64,000 nt of DNA from Ephemerocybe angulata (lineage: Eukaryota; Basidiomycota; Agaricomycetes; Agaricales; Psathyrellaceae). The translations under genes and the position numbers were made by a program. A model generated the notes under the pieces. The model did no database searches. It was not told the origin of the DNA and saw nothing but the letters and a program-made list of their open reading frames with translations. The DNA is taken from contig JAACJK010000004.1 of assembly GCA_013368325.1 (NCBI GenBank), positions 310,001-374,000 of the forward strand. The letters are read 5' to 3'. This document shows, one piece after another, positions 46,355 to 60,727 of this stretch (positions are counted from its first letter, which is position 1; every line of letters starts with the position of its first letter).

Positions 46355-49300
46355 TCAATGGCGCCTCCCGTGGCCAGTACCCTTCCTCGGGCCCCTCCTC
46401 GGCCGCTTATAGCTATCATCCACCATCATCTTCTCCTCCCTTCCATCAACCCCCCTCATCTCTTCCAAGTCCCTCTTAGATGGAATGGACGCGCCAGATA
46501 CACGGTCTCGAAGTGGCGGGTGAGTTCCATTGCTGGTATCAAGGATTGGCTCCAGGCGATCCAAAAGCGAGCCAGTGCGAGCCACCGAAGGGGGTGGTTG
46601 GGGACGGCCCTTCCTGTCATTCTCTTCGAAAGGATCCGGGTTAGGGCCCCGCGGGTAGACAGGTTCGCGCTCGTATATCATGCTAGTTCGGGGAGGACCA
46701 GTCTCGTAGATGGGTGGCTCGGTGCGACTAGGAGGTCGAGCCTCTCTGTCGTAAAGCGGTTCGCTCCTCCGCGGTGCGTCCCTTTCCCTTTCCCGCTCCC
46801 TCTCTCGTCTCTCTCTCTCCCTGTGCTGCTCACGTTCACGCTCCCTGTTCACACCCGTATCCCTGTCTCGCGCCTCTTGCGCAATCGGACCGGATGTCGC
46901 CAAATCGATCGCCCGTGCAGGCTCCAGTGTGGGAGGTGGCCTTCGGTCGTTGGGGGAAGGGTCCGGTCGGCGCAGCCTGGGGGGCGTAATCGTATCCAAC
47001 TGCTTCCTAGAAGTTGTCGGCGAAACAGGCGAATGCGAAACCCGAGTACGAGCAGATTCGATGTCAGCCCGCGGATTGGTCGGTACGCCAGCATTGTGCG
47101 TAGGTGGGTCCCATCTACTAGAACGGGATCTATCGTTGTGTGAGGTTGCAGAGGACGAAGGAGGGTTTGTGTCGACCGGACTGGGGAGGTCACGGGAAGG
47201 GCCTCGATACGCATGCTGGTCGTATGACGCCCGGTTGATGGGCACAGTCGGTGCGCCTGATCGCTGGTATCTGTTGTCGTCGATATCCATTCGCGCGGGT
47301 TCGAGGGGTCGTGTGGGAGGGAATGGAGGGCCCCACTGAGGGCCTGCGGATACGACGGGAGACCCACTAGGGTGCGCTCTACCCAAGTGGGAAGCAGACA
47401 TTGGCCCCCCATCACCAGGTAGCCTGGGCTCGACTGAAGGGAGGGGAGGGGGAGGAGGGGAGTAGTTACGGGATGTTCGGTCCCTCTAGAGTTCAAGTCA
47501 GCACAGTGAATGAGTTGAACATAGAAAAAGGAAACGAACCTGCCATCTATTACGTTCGCTTTCGCGCATACCTACATCCCTCTCCTTGTCTCCGTCCCTG
47601 CTTCGCCTCTCAACCATATGGGGAGGCACAAAATGAGGATCAGAGACTCGTCGCTCGTAATCCTGAGGCGGCTGGAGACCATTAAGCAAAAGTAGTATTG
47701 GGGCCAAGATTCATCACTTACAGGAGTTGCGGGTCTTTTCTGGACTGGTACCCTGGGATGTGGTGCCGTATCCCGAGGAGCGGGGGGCAGAACGACGGGC
47801 CTGGAGAATCCACTCCTCGCCTATTAACCTTGTTCAGCCGACATCACAATACCAGAGCAAAACATACGAACCTGCCGAGTATCTGTGGGGGGCTGCCTCT
47901 CGCTCAGCGCTGGGCGGTTGCTAGAAATTGGCGGTTCAGCATAGCGTGACGCTGGCCCAGCGTACATAGCTATGTTTGGGTTTGAGCCAGCTGCGGGGTA
48001 CCTGTTGGGAGCGGGACCTGTTGGAGGCTGCCTGGTGGCAGGCGCAGGCAGGGCGGGCGGAGGTTGAGGTACAGCAGGAGGGTCGAATCGATTCTTCCCT
48101 AGAGGTATGTCATTTGTCCCGCTTGCGAGCTTCCGAGCTGGCTGCTTCGGAGGGTTCTTTTTGGGGGAACTGGTTCGTCGAGGCTAAACCCAAGAAATTA
48201 GCCAAGAAAAAAAAGCGGAACTAAAGACGTGGTGCTCATACCTCGCGAGGGGTCGTAGACGCAGGAGGTGACACTCTTCTTGGGCCGGCTGGAATCTCAT
48301 CGTAGTTGCGGCTGCTTCTGGCGGCTCGCCCACCGTAGGCATCTTCCACGACTCGGGACGATGGTCCACTGGGAAGGGCTCTTGCGTCGTCGATAACAGG
48401 GGCACGATGCTGTCGAGGCTCTGTAGGTCTGCTTACACGTTCCGGAACCTTGCTTGCAAGCGGGGCTTCGGGGTATTTCTCAGGGAGGGTGTAGGGTACT
48501 CTCTGGACCTCGGCTGGTACACGTTCCCTAGATCGTGGTCTCGACCTTCCGGGTTCCAGTGTCGGAGAGACCCGAGTGGTGTTGCGAGATTCACGTTCAT
48601 AGCTTGCACTTGTCGATTCGTCCACTGTCATCTCATCTCTGTTGGACCATCGGGGCTCATCCCAACCTCGACCTTGTTCGGTAATCGACCTCTCCTCCCG
48701 GAGAGATATTTTGGCAAACCCTTGTCGAGAAATTCAGCGAAGTCCAACGAGATGTATTAATTGTTTTAGCCTTACCTTCTTGCACTCTCGAGGGAGGATG
48801 AAGGTCTTCACCAAACTGAGGATATGATGCCCTTTCGCGACGATGGAAACCGGCTGCGCCGTTGGCCTGCACCAATGTGTCAGTTTAAAGAGATTCACTG
48901 GAGCAACAATTAAGCTCTACCTGTTGCGACACCTTCACGATCTCAGCCCTGCGGGTTGCTTCACGTTCTTCTTCCCGAGCCATTTCTGCCCAGGCATTCC
49001 GAGTAGCACGGTTGACTTCATGTCCGGGTTCATCTTCATGGCGCCTAGAGTTGGTCGAACGAGGCGCATAGTCTTTCTGAGGTGCCGGGCCAGTGGGAAT
49101 TTCGCGGGACCTAGAAGGGCGTTCCTCTCGAGAGTCTCGGGTTGACTCTCTGTATGTATTGGCAGGGGGTAGAGAGGTGGCGGCCGATCTTTCATACGAT
49201 TGTTTGGGAGGTCCTGGTGAAGGCCTGCGCCCTAAAAGACAGAAATAGGGGGAGAGAATTGAAATGAGAACGTTTGCCACGGGACATAGTTAGAATGACG

Positions 49301-50773
49301 GATAAAAGGGGAAGCCGTGGAAGGGGTCCTCGAGTCGATGCGGGAAGGAGCGGGATACGGCAGGACGGGGATCGATAGGAAGTCGGGCGACAGGCGTCGG
49401 CGCACGGCCTCTACCAAGGTCTGGGAGTCCGTGTTGCCTGGCGCGCTGCGGACTCGAGCGCGTAGATGATTGCAGGAGGCTGACAACGTACTGGATGCGG
49501 CATTGGGATGTCGATCTCGGGGTCCTTCCATCGGACCTCGCGGAGGGCTGCTTCGCCTGTTTCCAGTGAACGAAGGTGCGGGTCTGTCTTCCGAGATAGC
49601 GTAGGACTCCTTGTTTGGATTTCGAGAGCGTCGATGAGAATCATCCTGTGCGCGACTTTTCTGTTCACGAGACTCGTTGTCAGCGGAGACCACTCTATCC
49701 CTATGTTCGCGTTCGGGAAAGTGAGCAATCGATTCACGCTCTCGTCCACGGGAGTAACGTGATGAGGGCGAGCGAGGCGGCTCGTTTGCCCTCGGGTCTG
49801 CTGCTGCAATGATAGCATCCGTTTCCTCGCCGTTTTTAGGAATATAGTCCCCAAAAACTGCTTTGGTCCATTCTTCCGAGTCCGCTGGCCTGTATGTTCG
49901 GTCTTCAAGTGTCAGAGGGTCCGAGCGAGCATCGCGAGGGTGTTTTCTAGACCCTTCATCCTCGAGCCTCGATGGTCGATAATCCTGAGAAGCCACGTTG
50001 TCAGAGTGAGTCGGACTTGATCGAAAACCAGACGATGATACAGTGTGTCGTCCACGTCGTGCATCTTGGATGCCCGACTCCCGAGCGGGCACCGCATGAA
50101 GGCTGGCGGGCTTCTTCCAGGTCGACTCGAAGGTGACAAGGTTGTAGTAAAAAGTGTCGCCTTTACTGGAAGTCCGGGCTTCCCACTCGCCAATCGATTC
50201 GTGCTTGTCCAAGGAGATGTGATTAGGCGAGCTGGGCGACATGCCGTTTGCCGAATGGGAGTCGCCTATAGATGCTCGAGAAAGATGACCCTTCAACGGC
50301 GCAGCAAGGGCTTCCGCAACGGCAGCAGCTTCGACGGGCTTGGGCGGTAGGGCGTGGGTTAGCCTAGGGGGGCCTGGTGGTGGTGCACGAGACCTAGGAG
50401 ATGGTTCCCTGAAGGACCTGCGGCGGTCGCGATCGCGGTCACGGTGATCTGAACCCCCCACTCTGCTTCTGTCACGGTCACTGCGATATTGGTCGCCTCG
50501 TTGTGGCGCAGTGAAGGTTGGCTGCGATGATTCATGGTTTCGCCGTCTATCTTCGTGTGGAGATATCCGTCCTGAGCTTGAAGTTTGCGGGATCTGCTGT
50601 GCCTGTGGTTCCTCGTAGAGACTGAGCTGCTCATCGTCGTCTCCTAGAGAAACCGCGTCGTCAGCATCCACATCTTCGACATCTTGGTGCGCAGCCCGGC
50701 CGTTTTGCGGCTGGTGGTGCTGCTCGTCGTCTTCGTTCTCCCAGTCGAGAACCTCGTTGTCGACATCGTCCAT
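46355..50773 (-). CDS. WW-domain, Arg/Ser/Asp-rich low-complexity protein
   Basis: Large multi-exon minus-strand gene from MDDVDNEVLDWENEDDEQHH (50773) to the stop at 46355, probably over 1,200 aa. The N-terminus is acidic, then Arg/Asp-rich (DRDRSRVGG, HRDRDRDRRRSFRE), then Pro-rich. A single WW domain sits around residue 190-220: GEWEARTSSKGDTFYYN, then STWKKP, with both signature tryptophans, the aromatic pair and the final Pro. A conserved piece EEWTKAVFGDYIPKNGEE follows. The rest, to a tail rich in RERERRERERERE repeats, is disordered and charged. Such RS/RE/RD-like composition with one WW domain is typical of nuclear RNA-processing or transcription-coupled proteins (inference). Exon borders in the middle (46.9-49.2 kb) were only partly checked. 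Plus-strand ORFs opposite it are shadows. Confidence 0.75.
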
Positions 50774-51038
50774 GGCCGCGCCGAGAGAAAGGAGATGCTG
50801 TGAAGGAAAGAGAGAGAAGGCTGGGCGCTTAGACTCAAAACGGCCATTAATTACAATCTCCGATTTAATTATTGTCAAAGTCCGCTGATGACACGCTTCC
50901 GATGATTTCATCCCATATACCTTACTCGTTTCTTTACTTTGGTCTGTAAATCTTGGTCCTGCGCGTCGGAGTGGGCGTTTCGGCTCTTTATCTATTAAGC
51001 TGGCTATTCTTCGACGGGCGAATCTTGCGAAACCGGTT

Positions 51039-52102
51039 ATGGTTCTTCCGACGAACTCAAATTACTCCCCAGAGGACGGCGGCGCCGCCAATCGCTCTGG
51101 ATTCAAGATACCCACGATTTTCAAGAGACTGCACCGGTTCCAGCAAATGGTGAGCGCGTAATGCGTTCCAAAGTCGGATTGCCTGCTCATAGACACGCAG
51201 GACTTCGAATTGGCGGCATGGCAATTGACCTATCTGTGTCTCGCGCCGAAAAGAGTGTACGTACCTTCATTCGTTTGTTAGTCCTCATTCTTACCGTCTC
51301 TCAGGTACCGAAATGTATACTTCCATAAGCGTTTGTATCATGTCATCGAACTCCCATAATCTCGTCTCAAACTCGTCTCAGAAACCAAGAACACATGGGC
51401 GCGGGACGACCCAGCCATACTGGTGCTGATAGCAGCTTGTCTCGGCGGTACGCTGCATCCCCGCTCCCTCTCGAACGATACTGAATGCAGTGTCTAGTAT
51501 CTGCGATTGCTTGGGGAGTTGTGTACTCATACAGCGTTCTTGAAACGCTCATGCTGGCGCTCTTCATGGTTTTACGCGACTTCCTGCTTTCAGGCATCCT
51601 TATAGCGACGATCCTTTGGTTCACGGCCAACAAGCTCCTTCTTTCACCACCCTCACACTCAACACCTGCGGACTCATCTGTAGAATGGGCATACGCATTC
51701 GATGTGCATACCAACGCCTTCTTTCCACTGTACCTTACTTTATACCTTGCCCAACTCTTCCTCCTCCCTGTTGTACTGAAGGAAAACTGGGTCTGTCTCT
51801 GGGTAGCAAACACCCTTTACCTGATAGCGTGAGTCCATTTAAACACTAGTTCCGTGTTTGCAGCTCAAGGCCCTCGTAGGTTTGCTCAATACACGTATGG
51901 GATCTACCTCGGATTCAATGGTGAGTTCTTGTGATTGCCTCCTTCGAAGCATGGTCGCATCTGAAGGACTATACCAGCTCTTCCCTTCCTCATTCGTACC
52001 CAGCTACTTCTATCACCACTTCTGCCGCTCTTCACAGCTTATGTGGTCTCGCTCCTTGGTTTCAACGTCGCAAAACATGCCCTCGCCATCTACTTTAGAT
52101 AA
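51039..52102 (+). CDS. GMH1: UNC-50 / Gmh1 family Golgi membrane protein
   Basis: Multi-spanning Golgi membrane protein; yeast Gmh1 interacts with Arf guanine-nucleotide exchange factors. Starts MVLPTNSNYSPEDGGAANRS (51039). Exons then read FKRLHRFQQM + DFELAAWQLTYLCLAPKRVY, RTKNTWARDDPAILVLIAA, SVLETLMLALFMVLRDFLL, then EWAYAFDVHTNAFFPLYLTL, ENWVCLWVANTLYLIA, FAQYTYGIYLGFN and ALPFLIRTQLLLSPLLPLF. The end is AKHALAIYFR at 52102. The order QMDFE, APKRVY, TK..WARDDPA, WAYAFDVH.NAFFP and NTLYLIA is diagnostic of the family. Six to seven exons, five or more membrane helices. Length (about 260 aa) fits the family. It is divergent from the WW-domain gene, with a 265-bp spacer, so the two may share a promoter. 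Confidence 0.9.
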
Positions 52103-52439
52103 CCCTGTGATTTATAGACTATCGGGCATTAATTTATGGGATTCATGCACATATTGATGCTGTCGCTACGCCCAACGATTGCAGCACTTGGCTTGTTGTA
52201 TCAGAGTTTACTCCAAGGCTGCTGAATATGCTGGTTAAGGTCACAGCACATATAGACCTCACTATAATGGTCTAAACTCGCTTTCATGGCCTTTGGCGAC
52301 TCTACCCCAGACTTTGGGACGGACCCATTTAACCACGCGATCTGATTAGGCAGCTGGCACCCATCGAGCTCCATTTCTGTCACGCCATCACCGTTTGCCC
52401 TTGTTCCTCAACGTCGACGGCAGCGTCAAGCAGGGAAGA

Positions 52440-54892
<2,453 letters not shown>

Positions 54893-55404
54893 ACACCCAT
54901 CGAGTCGGTGGATCTGGGGTTCCTAGTTGTTTCTGAACAGTTTCCGGACTCATCAAGTCCTTCTGTGGACTGCTTCTATTTCCTTTCTTTTGGCTCGCCG
55001 TACCCGAAACCCTGGGATATCCGTGCACCATCTCATCATTAATTCGCCTCACCTTGTTTCTTGGTATTTCTATCCGGCGTTTGCCTGTATGGTGTGGGCA
55101 ATGATGTATCGATGGGATGGTGCATCACATGTAACTTTTGGCAGTAATAAATCTGGATGTTGGCTCTTTGGACGAACCTTCTTGAGAACCGCGTTGGCTA
55201 TAACGGATGCACCCTCGTTTCAGGATTGTCGGTTTTAGAACTGTAATTTCTCCCCCCCAGAAAGAGGAGGGTTCTCATGACATCTTCGCCACCGCCGCAT
55301 TAGGTGCTGCCTGATCGACATTGGGCACGCCGCTCAATTAATTGGATCCATCTTGTACCATAACGTCCATCATCTCCTTCCTCTAGACCCCAAGTCCAGT
55401 CAGC
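54893..55404. other. intergenic spacer
   Basis: Terminator region of the calcineurin gene and promoter of the following lyase-type gene. No further gene or repeat seen. Confidence 0.5.
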
Positions 55405-56841
55405 ATGTCCACCGTGACGGATTCTCTCATCTTTCGTGGCATATTCTCGACGGAGGAATCGTCGGGGATCTGGTCCGATAGCAAACGCACGGAGAAGTAT
55501 CTGGAATTCGAAGCTGCGCTCGCAAACGTTCAGGGGAGGCTGGGCGTCATACCGCAGCGAGCAGCTGACGCTATTCAGACTAAATGTCGCCTCGAGGTGA
55601 TTGACATGAACGAACTTGCTGTGAAGACGCAGCAGATTGGATACCCTGTTCTTCCGCTTGTGAAACAACTTGTGGGTTTGGTGAACGAGGTGGAGCCTGG
55701 GTTGGGGGAGTGGGTACATTGGGGGGCGACTACTCAGGTTAGATGCAATTGAGTTTCATTACGGCTCAGGGTGCTAATGGAATGAATGGGGGGCTCGTTC
55801 CCGGGACAGGATGTTACAGATACAGCCACGATTCTTCAGCTCAGGGACACCCTCGAAATAGTGGAACAAACGTTGGATGATATAATTGCTGCGCTGCGTG
55901 ACCTTAGCCTGGCGCATGCGTCGACACCTATGGCTGCACGTTCCAACCTCCAGCAAGCTGTTCCTATGACTTTTGGCTTCAAGATGGCTCGCCTGCTCGC
56001 GACCTTTCTCCGTCACAAGCAACGTTTGTCTGAGTTCCGCCCGCGCTTGCTCGTCCTCGAGTTCGGTGGGGCAGTCGGGACTCTTGCGACGCTAGCCGAC
56101 ACCGGTGTGGCGTTCGAGGTGCAGGAGCAGCTGGCTGGGGAGCTTGGACTCGGGGTGCCAGACATTGCGTGGCATACGGAGCGAGATCGCATCGCAGAGG
56201 TCGGGGCGTTCCTGGCTATGGTCACAGGGACCTGCGCCAAGTTCGCTCTCGATGTGAAGCTTCTCATGCAGACGGAGGTAGGGGAGGTTTCTGAGCCTTT
56301 CTATCCGCATCGAGGGTCAAGCAGCACCATGCCACAGAAGAGGAACCCGATCTCGTGTGTATACATCACCGCAATGTCGAGCACGGTCAGGCAGCTTTCG
56401 GCTTCCCTGTTCGAAGCTATGGTGGAGGACCATGAAAGGAGCACGGGACCTTGGGAGATTGAGTGGATTGTCTTGCCGCAGATCTGTACGCTTGGACACT
56501 CTACTCTCGTGCAGACGAGGGATCTGGTTAGAGGGCTCGAGGTGCATCCTGAGGCTATGAGGCGAAACCTTGATCTCACGCGAGGGGCCATTGTTAGCGA
56601 AGCTGCTATGATGAAGTTGGGAGCTGTGATTGGGAGACAGAAGGCGCATGATCTCATATACGACGAGTGCCAGAAGTTGGGTGGGACGGAGGGGTCTGGG
56701 AAGCAGCTTGTCGATCTTTTGGCGGAGAATGAGACCGTTGGGAAGGCGGGAATTGGTAGGAAGGAGTTGGAGGATATTTGCGATCCCATCAAGTACCTTG
56801 GACTCAGCGAGGAGATGGTACGCAGAGTGCTTGAGCAGTAG
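55405..56841 (+). CDS. fumarase/aspartase-superfamily enzyme, 3-carboxymuconate cycloisomerase-like
   Basis: Two exons (55405-55737 and 55810-56841; 72-bp intron, phase 0) give 454 aa starting MSTVTDSLIFRGIFSTEESS. Superfamily motifs: WVHWGATTQ + DVTDTATILQLRD across the intron; SNLQQAVPMTFGFKMARLLA; and the signature loop GSSSTMPQKRNPISC with the catalytic-loop Ser and Met-Pro-Lys. The C-terminus is PIKYLGLSEEMVRRVLEQ. The first two motifs resemble bacterial PcaB-type 3-carboxy-cis,cis-muconate cycloisomerase and related adenylosuccinate lyase-like enzymes, more than the eukaryotic Ade13 adenylosuccinate lyase. Length (about 450 aa) fits this branch. The true substrate cannot be settled from sequence. 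Possible roles are aromatic (protocatechuate) breakdown or purine synthesis; the former is favoured. Confidence 0.8.
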
Positions 56842-59099
56842 TATCAAGTTGTGAGTAGGCAAACCAAGCAGTTGGCCACATTGAACGTTTCAACTTTCGT
56901 TTCTTTGGGTATGTACAATATTAATCCCTAAGGGCCTTCGTTAAGACGACGCGCTGCCGCTGGTTACATGTAATTGGGTTAATTGTTGACTCCTACTGTG
57001 AACCCAGTCAACTCTGTCAGAGCTTAGGTCAGTCATGCATGTCGGTATTCTTCCGGCATATGCTGACAACCTTGCGCTCGTGATGCAAGGTACCTTCGAG
57101 GCCTCGCAGATTTCGCCGAGAACAGAATGCTGGCAATCAGTTAGCTGGGCAGCTGACTGAAGTCCCCGGTATGATCGAACGGCGAGGTGGAATCGGAGTC
57201 CACATATGCTTATGAGCATGCGTCCTGTTCACCTCAAGGGCGACCAAGCTGCAGCGTTCCGGACTCAACGTAAGAAGGTTCTCAATGCAGTATATCATTT
57301 AGATAGGCTTTCTCGTATGTTCTTACCCCACATTTCATTTTAAGCTGCGTCATTAGCCATACAGTATGACTTCTTCCCCAATTCCCTCCAGAAAGATGTG
57401 ATCCCGCAAGTTCGTCGAGTGGTTTTCTGAGCCGTTGGGTCCTTTCCAGGGTCATCTGTCGAAAGCCTTGACCGAGGCACACCCTTTCCCGGGTTCATGC
57501 TGTGAAACAGTGTGAAACGCTTCAAGTATGACTCGGTCATGAGCTCCCGCGACGCAGCTTAGAATAGTTACCATTGCTCTGGTTCGCCACTGATTTCGTA
57601 CTGACACAACTTTCTGCGCCCATGATCTTCGATCTTCTCAACATTGGCGGAGATCGTACTGCCTAGCTTGCATTCTTACCACCTTGATGAACTGTGTGGA
57701 TCCAAGCTTTGTGGATGTAGTACAGGACCACTACTAAGGACTTCCCGATTAGATTGGAGGAAGGGCGCTCTGAGTCCTGCGCAGCTTCCAAATCCAATTT
57801 TCCACTGTAAAACTCTGGAAGGTAGCTCCAGGTCACCAGGCCATAATATACATGCTGCATGCACTTAAAGACGTTTCTGCCGATGAGTGGGGTGGATTTG
57901 CAGATGTTTGAGCTTAAGCGCCCGTCCTCACAGGCGATCCCAAAATGGGAACGCACTTGACATCAGGGGACGAAGCGCGTCGCACCACAAACCGACATTA
58001 GTGCGGCTCAGAAAAAAGCAATTTATCTGGGTAATATATGACGACACAGACCCTCCAACGACGCCTTTCACTCTTCACGGAGAACCCACGATTCCACCAC
58101 GCCACTATTGTTTTCCATCTATCAAACGTTGTGACGAATGAGAGGTACTAGGGGAAGTGCAGCATGTCAGAAGCATGTTGCCATGCCGCTGCCGCCTTTT
58201 TCTCGCTTCCCCCATGCTATCCGCCGATGGACGCTGTGTGAAGAGTAGAGCTCGTACTTAGCATGAAACCACGACAGGCAGGAACTGGACAACTACATCG
58301 ATGACGACCTTCCTAATGATTTTCTCATGATGTCTACATAGCTTGCTCTTTTTGCTCAGGTGGTTCTTAATTTTGGAAGTACCAGACGGCGTGGGGCATC
58401 CGAGTCGGCGGGGTTTTGGCGAGTGGGTATGCCCCTTGTGTCGGCCTTTCCCGCTGACAGTTTTTATAGTCCGTCCGGTGGCGTCCTCTCCGTTCTGCAC
58501 CCCTCCGATCACATTGCCCTCCACGCAGCATTCTCGCGGTGCCATTATTTTAGCGCCTGAAGGAGCTGATGCTTACCCCTCAATTTGATTGTGGATATTA
58601 GCGCTTGCAGAACGTTTGGTGCTCGAGATTTGCCACTTACACAAAAGGAACGGAAGTATCGGTTTTCAAGAGAAGTGGATCTCCCATTCAGTTGTGCTTC
58701 TCCAGCTGTTGGATGCAATATTAGGTTCGAACGGCAGGTTCGCGAAGAAATGGTGATTCTATAACTGCCGCTCCGGGCCAAGTACCAGGTTCCAGCTCAA
58801 CTGCACCCAGACTGCACCTGACGCTGAACGTGATTCCCAGTGAATTCTCGAAGATACGCTTTCGAATCAGCAAGGCCCTCAGTCGAAGCATATGCCCAAA
58901 TAACCCAAAATGTGATAATAACAATGCAGAATAAATAATGTAGTATGCGAATGTGAGATGTGAGTTGTGGTTGTGGTTGTGGTTGTGGTGGTCCCAATCG
59001 AGGGATTTTGGATGTCGCGCGAAGCGCCATCACCGGGCCTTGCCCCCATGCGTCCGAGAAAAGTAGAAGCCCTGTCCATCTGACCGGCGGCTAAGCGAG
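56842..59099. other. 2.3-kb intergenic region, no gene recognised
   Basis: Overlapping short ORFs on both strands with no protein-like motif. A small TTGTGG microsatellite (about four copies) lies at 58973-58990. No tRNA or transposon fragment recognised. Confidence 0.45.
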
Positions 59100-59966
59100 T
59101 CACCTTCTGTACCGCTTGCGCAACGCAGCCCATGCCGGAACTACGGAGCTATTCCGACCCGCGAAAGTGTCCATGTCCAGCTCTGGAATGCGGTTGATGT
59201 CCACCCTATCCCAGAAGTGCGAGAGTACAAAGACAATGTCACTGGCGTCCTTCTCGGATCCTCGGCTGCAAAGAGATGGGAGTAAGAATCGAAGCCACCT
59301 ATTGGAGAGAGAAAGGTTAAACGTACATCATCCATGTCTTCAGTTTGGCCCTTATGAATTCCGAATACGTGAGGAAAGGTACGTTCTGTACTTGCATAAC
59401 GGTCGTGCTATCGAGCGCCTTGGGACCGGTTTCCCCAGCTGGAAGTATTTCAATCTGGGAGATGATCATATCAGCTGAGTGATTAGATAAAAGAATAACA
59501 TGACGAGACTCACGTCGATTGCAGGAATTGGCCGCCGATATGTTACATGCAATCTGGAACGTTGGTGAGCACGATGGATCTATAATAAGACATCTGTGCT
59601 GTGTACTTACCGGTTCGTCAGTGGTGAATGGGTAACGGAGAAGTCGTCAAGTCCAGCTACTGCATCCCGTACTCGACGAAATGGATGGAGGTGGTTGGGG
59701 CCCGACTCGACGATGCAGAATATTTCCTGGTGCACCAGCCATATATCAATATCATGCTGGGAGGATTTGGAAGCGGTACTCACATCAGTGCATGAGTTTT
59801 TGGCAAGGAGTGCGGGGAGAATGCTCCCATAGAAAGCGTGACGTATACCCCTGCTCTGCAGCACAGCAGAGAGGGCAGAGGCGGCTTGGGTGAGTCGTGA
59901 AAGTTCCATGATATCGGAGAGGGCGGTGCGAGGAGATGTGGGGTAGAAGTCTCGATGGAAGGCCAT
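59100..59966 (-). CDS. nucleotidyltransferase-fold hypothetical protein
   Basis: Minus-strand exons from MAFHRDFYPTSPRTALSDIM (59966) to the stop at 59100. Introns occur near 59608-59553, 59513-59463 and 59326-59280. The first exon contains GIRHAFYGSILPALLAKNSC and, 20 residues on, HDIDIWLV. This is an hG-[GS]...Dh[DE] pattern like the metal-binding site of minimal nucleotidyltransferases. The rest (VTYRRPIPAIDIEILPAGE, FLTYSEFIRAKLKTW, EKDASDIVFVLSHFW) also matches the third acidic strand and helical tail found in such proteins. Families like this are multicopy in mushrooms, with unknown roles. Whether it is active is unknown. Confidence 0.6.
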
Positions 59967-60727
59967 GTTATAAAGGATTGTAGTCCTTCAGTTTGAAGTA
60001 ACTGCAGAAGGAGGGCGATCATTGAATGCGTAATATGAACCCCCAGGGATACTCAAGCTCCAGCCTTGCCAGGTGGTATCAGCAGATGCCCAGATCGTGA
60101 ACTCATCTTTGCCGAAGGCGGATTTGTCCGATCAAGGGAAGACTCTGCGTTTGGCACGTTGTCGCAACGTTTCGAGAGGGAGCGTACGGAATTCATATCC
60201 TGTCCGGGGAACCATACGTCTACGAAACCTAGAAAGCCAATCTACCTAGAAAATATTAGAGAATCTTGGACCCATCTTGCGCGAACATTACATGTCCCTG
60301 GGTCCGTCTTTGGAGGAAGGAACGGGCCCATCGATGCATTGCGAACGGACGATGGCACCATTTCTGCCCGAAAGCGCTCGATGTGCATCGGGCATCGTGG
60401 ATCTCGCAGGCGGCAAAATAAGAGGAAATCGGGGTCGCAGCTAGTTAGAGAGAGGGGGACGCTCCTGCCTTATTTGGAGTCATAATGCGGGGAAAAGGGC
60501 GATTTCCGCTTGTTCAGGGACGAAGCAAGACGCCAACCTGGCCTCCAGCTGCCTCCAGGTGGCTGCCGGGTCCGGCAATCACGCGGCTTGCCGGGCTTGG
60601 CCGGAGTCTCGTGACTCCTCCCATGCTGCCCGGCGCCAAGCTTTTGCTGCTTGCACTTTCTCCGTTCCGTCTTTCCCTGTCCCCGCAAGATTTGGGCAAG
60701 AACGTCGGTCTTAGCCGCTGTCTGCGC
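59967..60727. other. divergent promoter region
   Basis: Spacer between the divergent nucleotidyltransferase-fold gene (minus) and the magnesium transporter gene (plus). A plus ORF begins at 60485, in frame with the transporter, but lacks protein-like character before 60728. Plus ORF 60066-60485 also looks like chance. Confidence 0.5.

Noticed and set aside
46238..47143. 301-aa plus-strand ORF
   Set aside because: Opposite the low-complexity Arg/Glu-rich exon of the WW-domain gene; composition is the mirror of that exon.
55405..56841. Ade13 adenylosuccinate lyase as the firm call
   Set aside because: The signature loop and the GATTQDVTDTA region fit the PcaB-like branch better; kept as an alternative.
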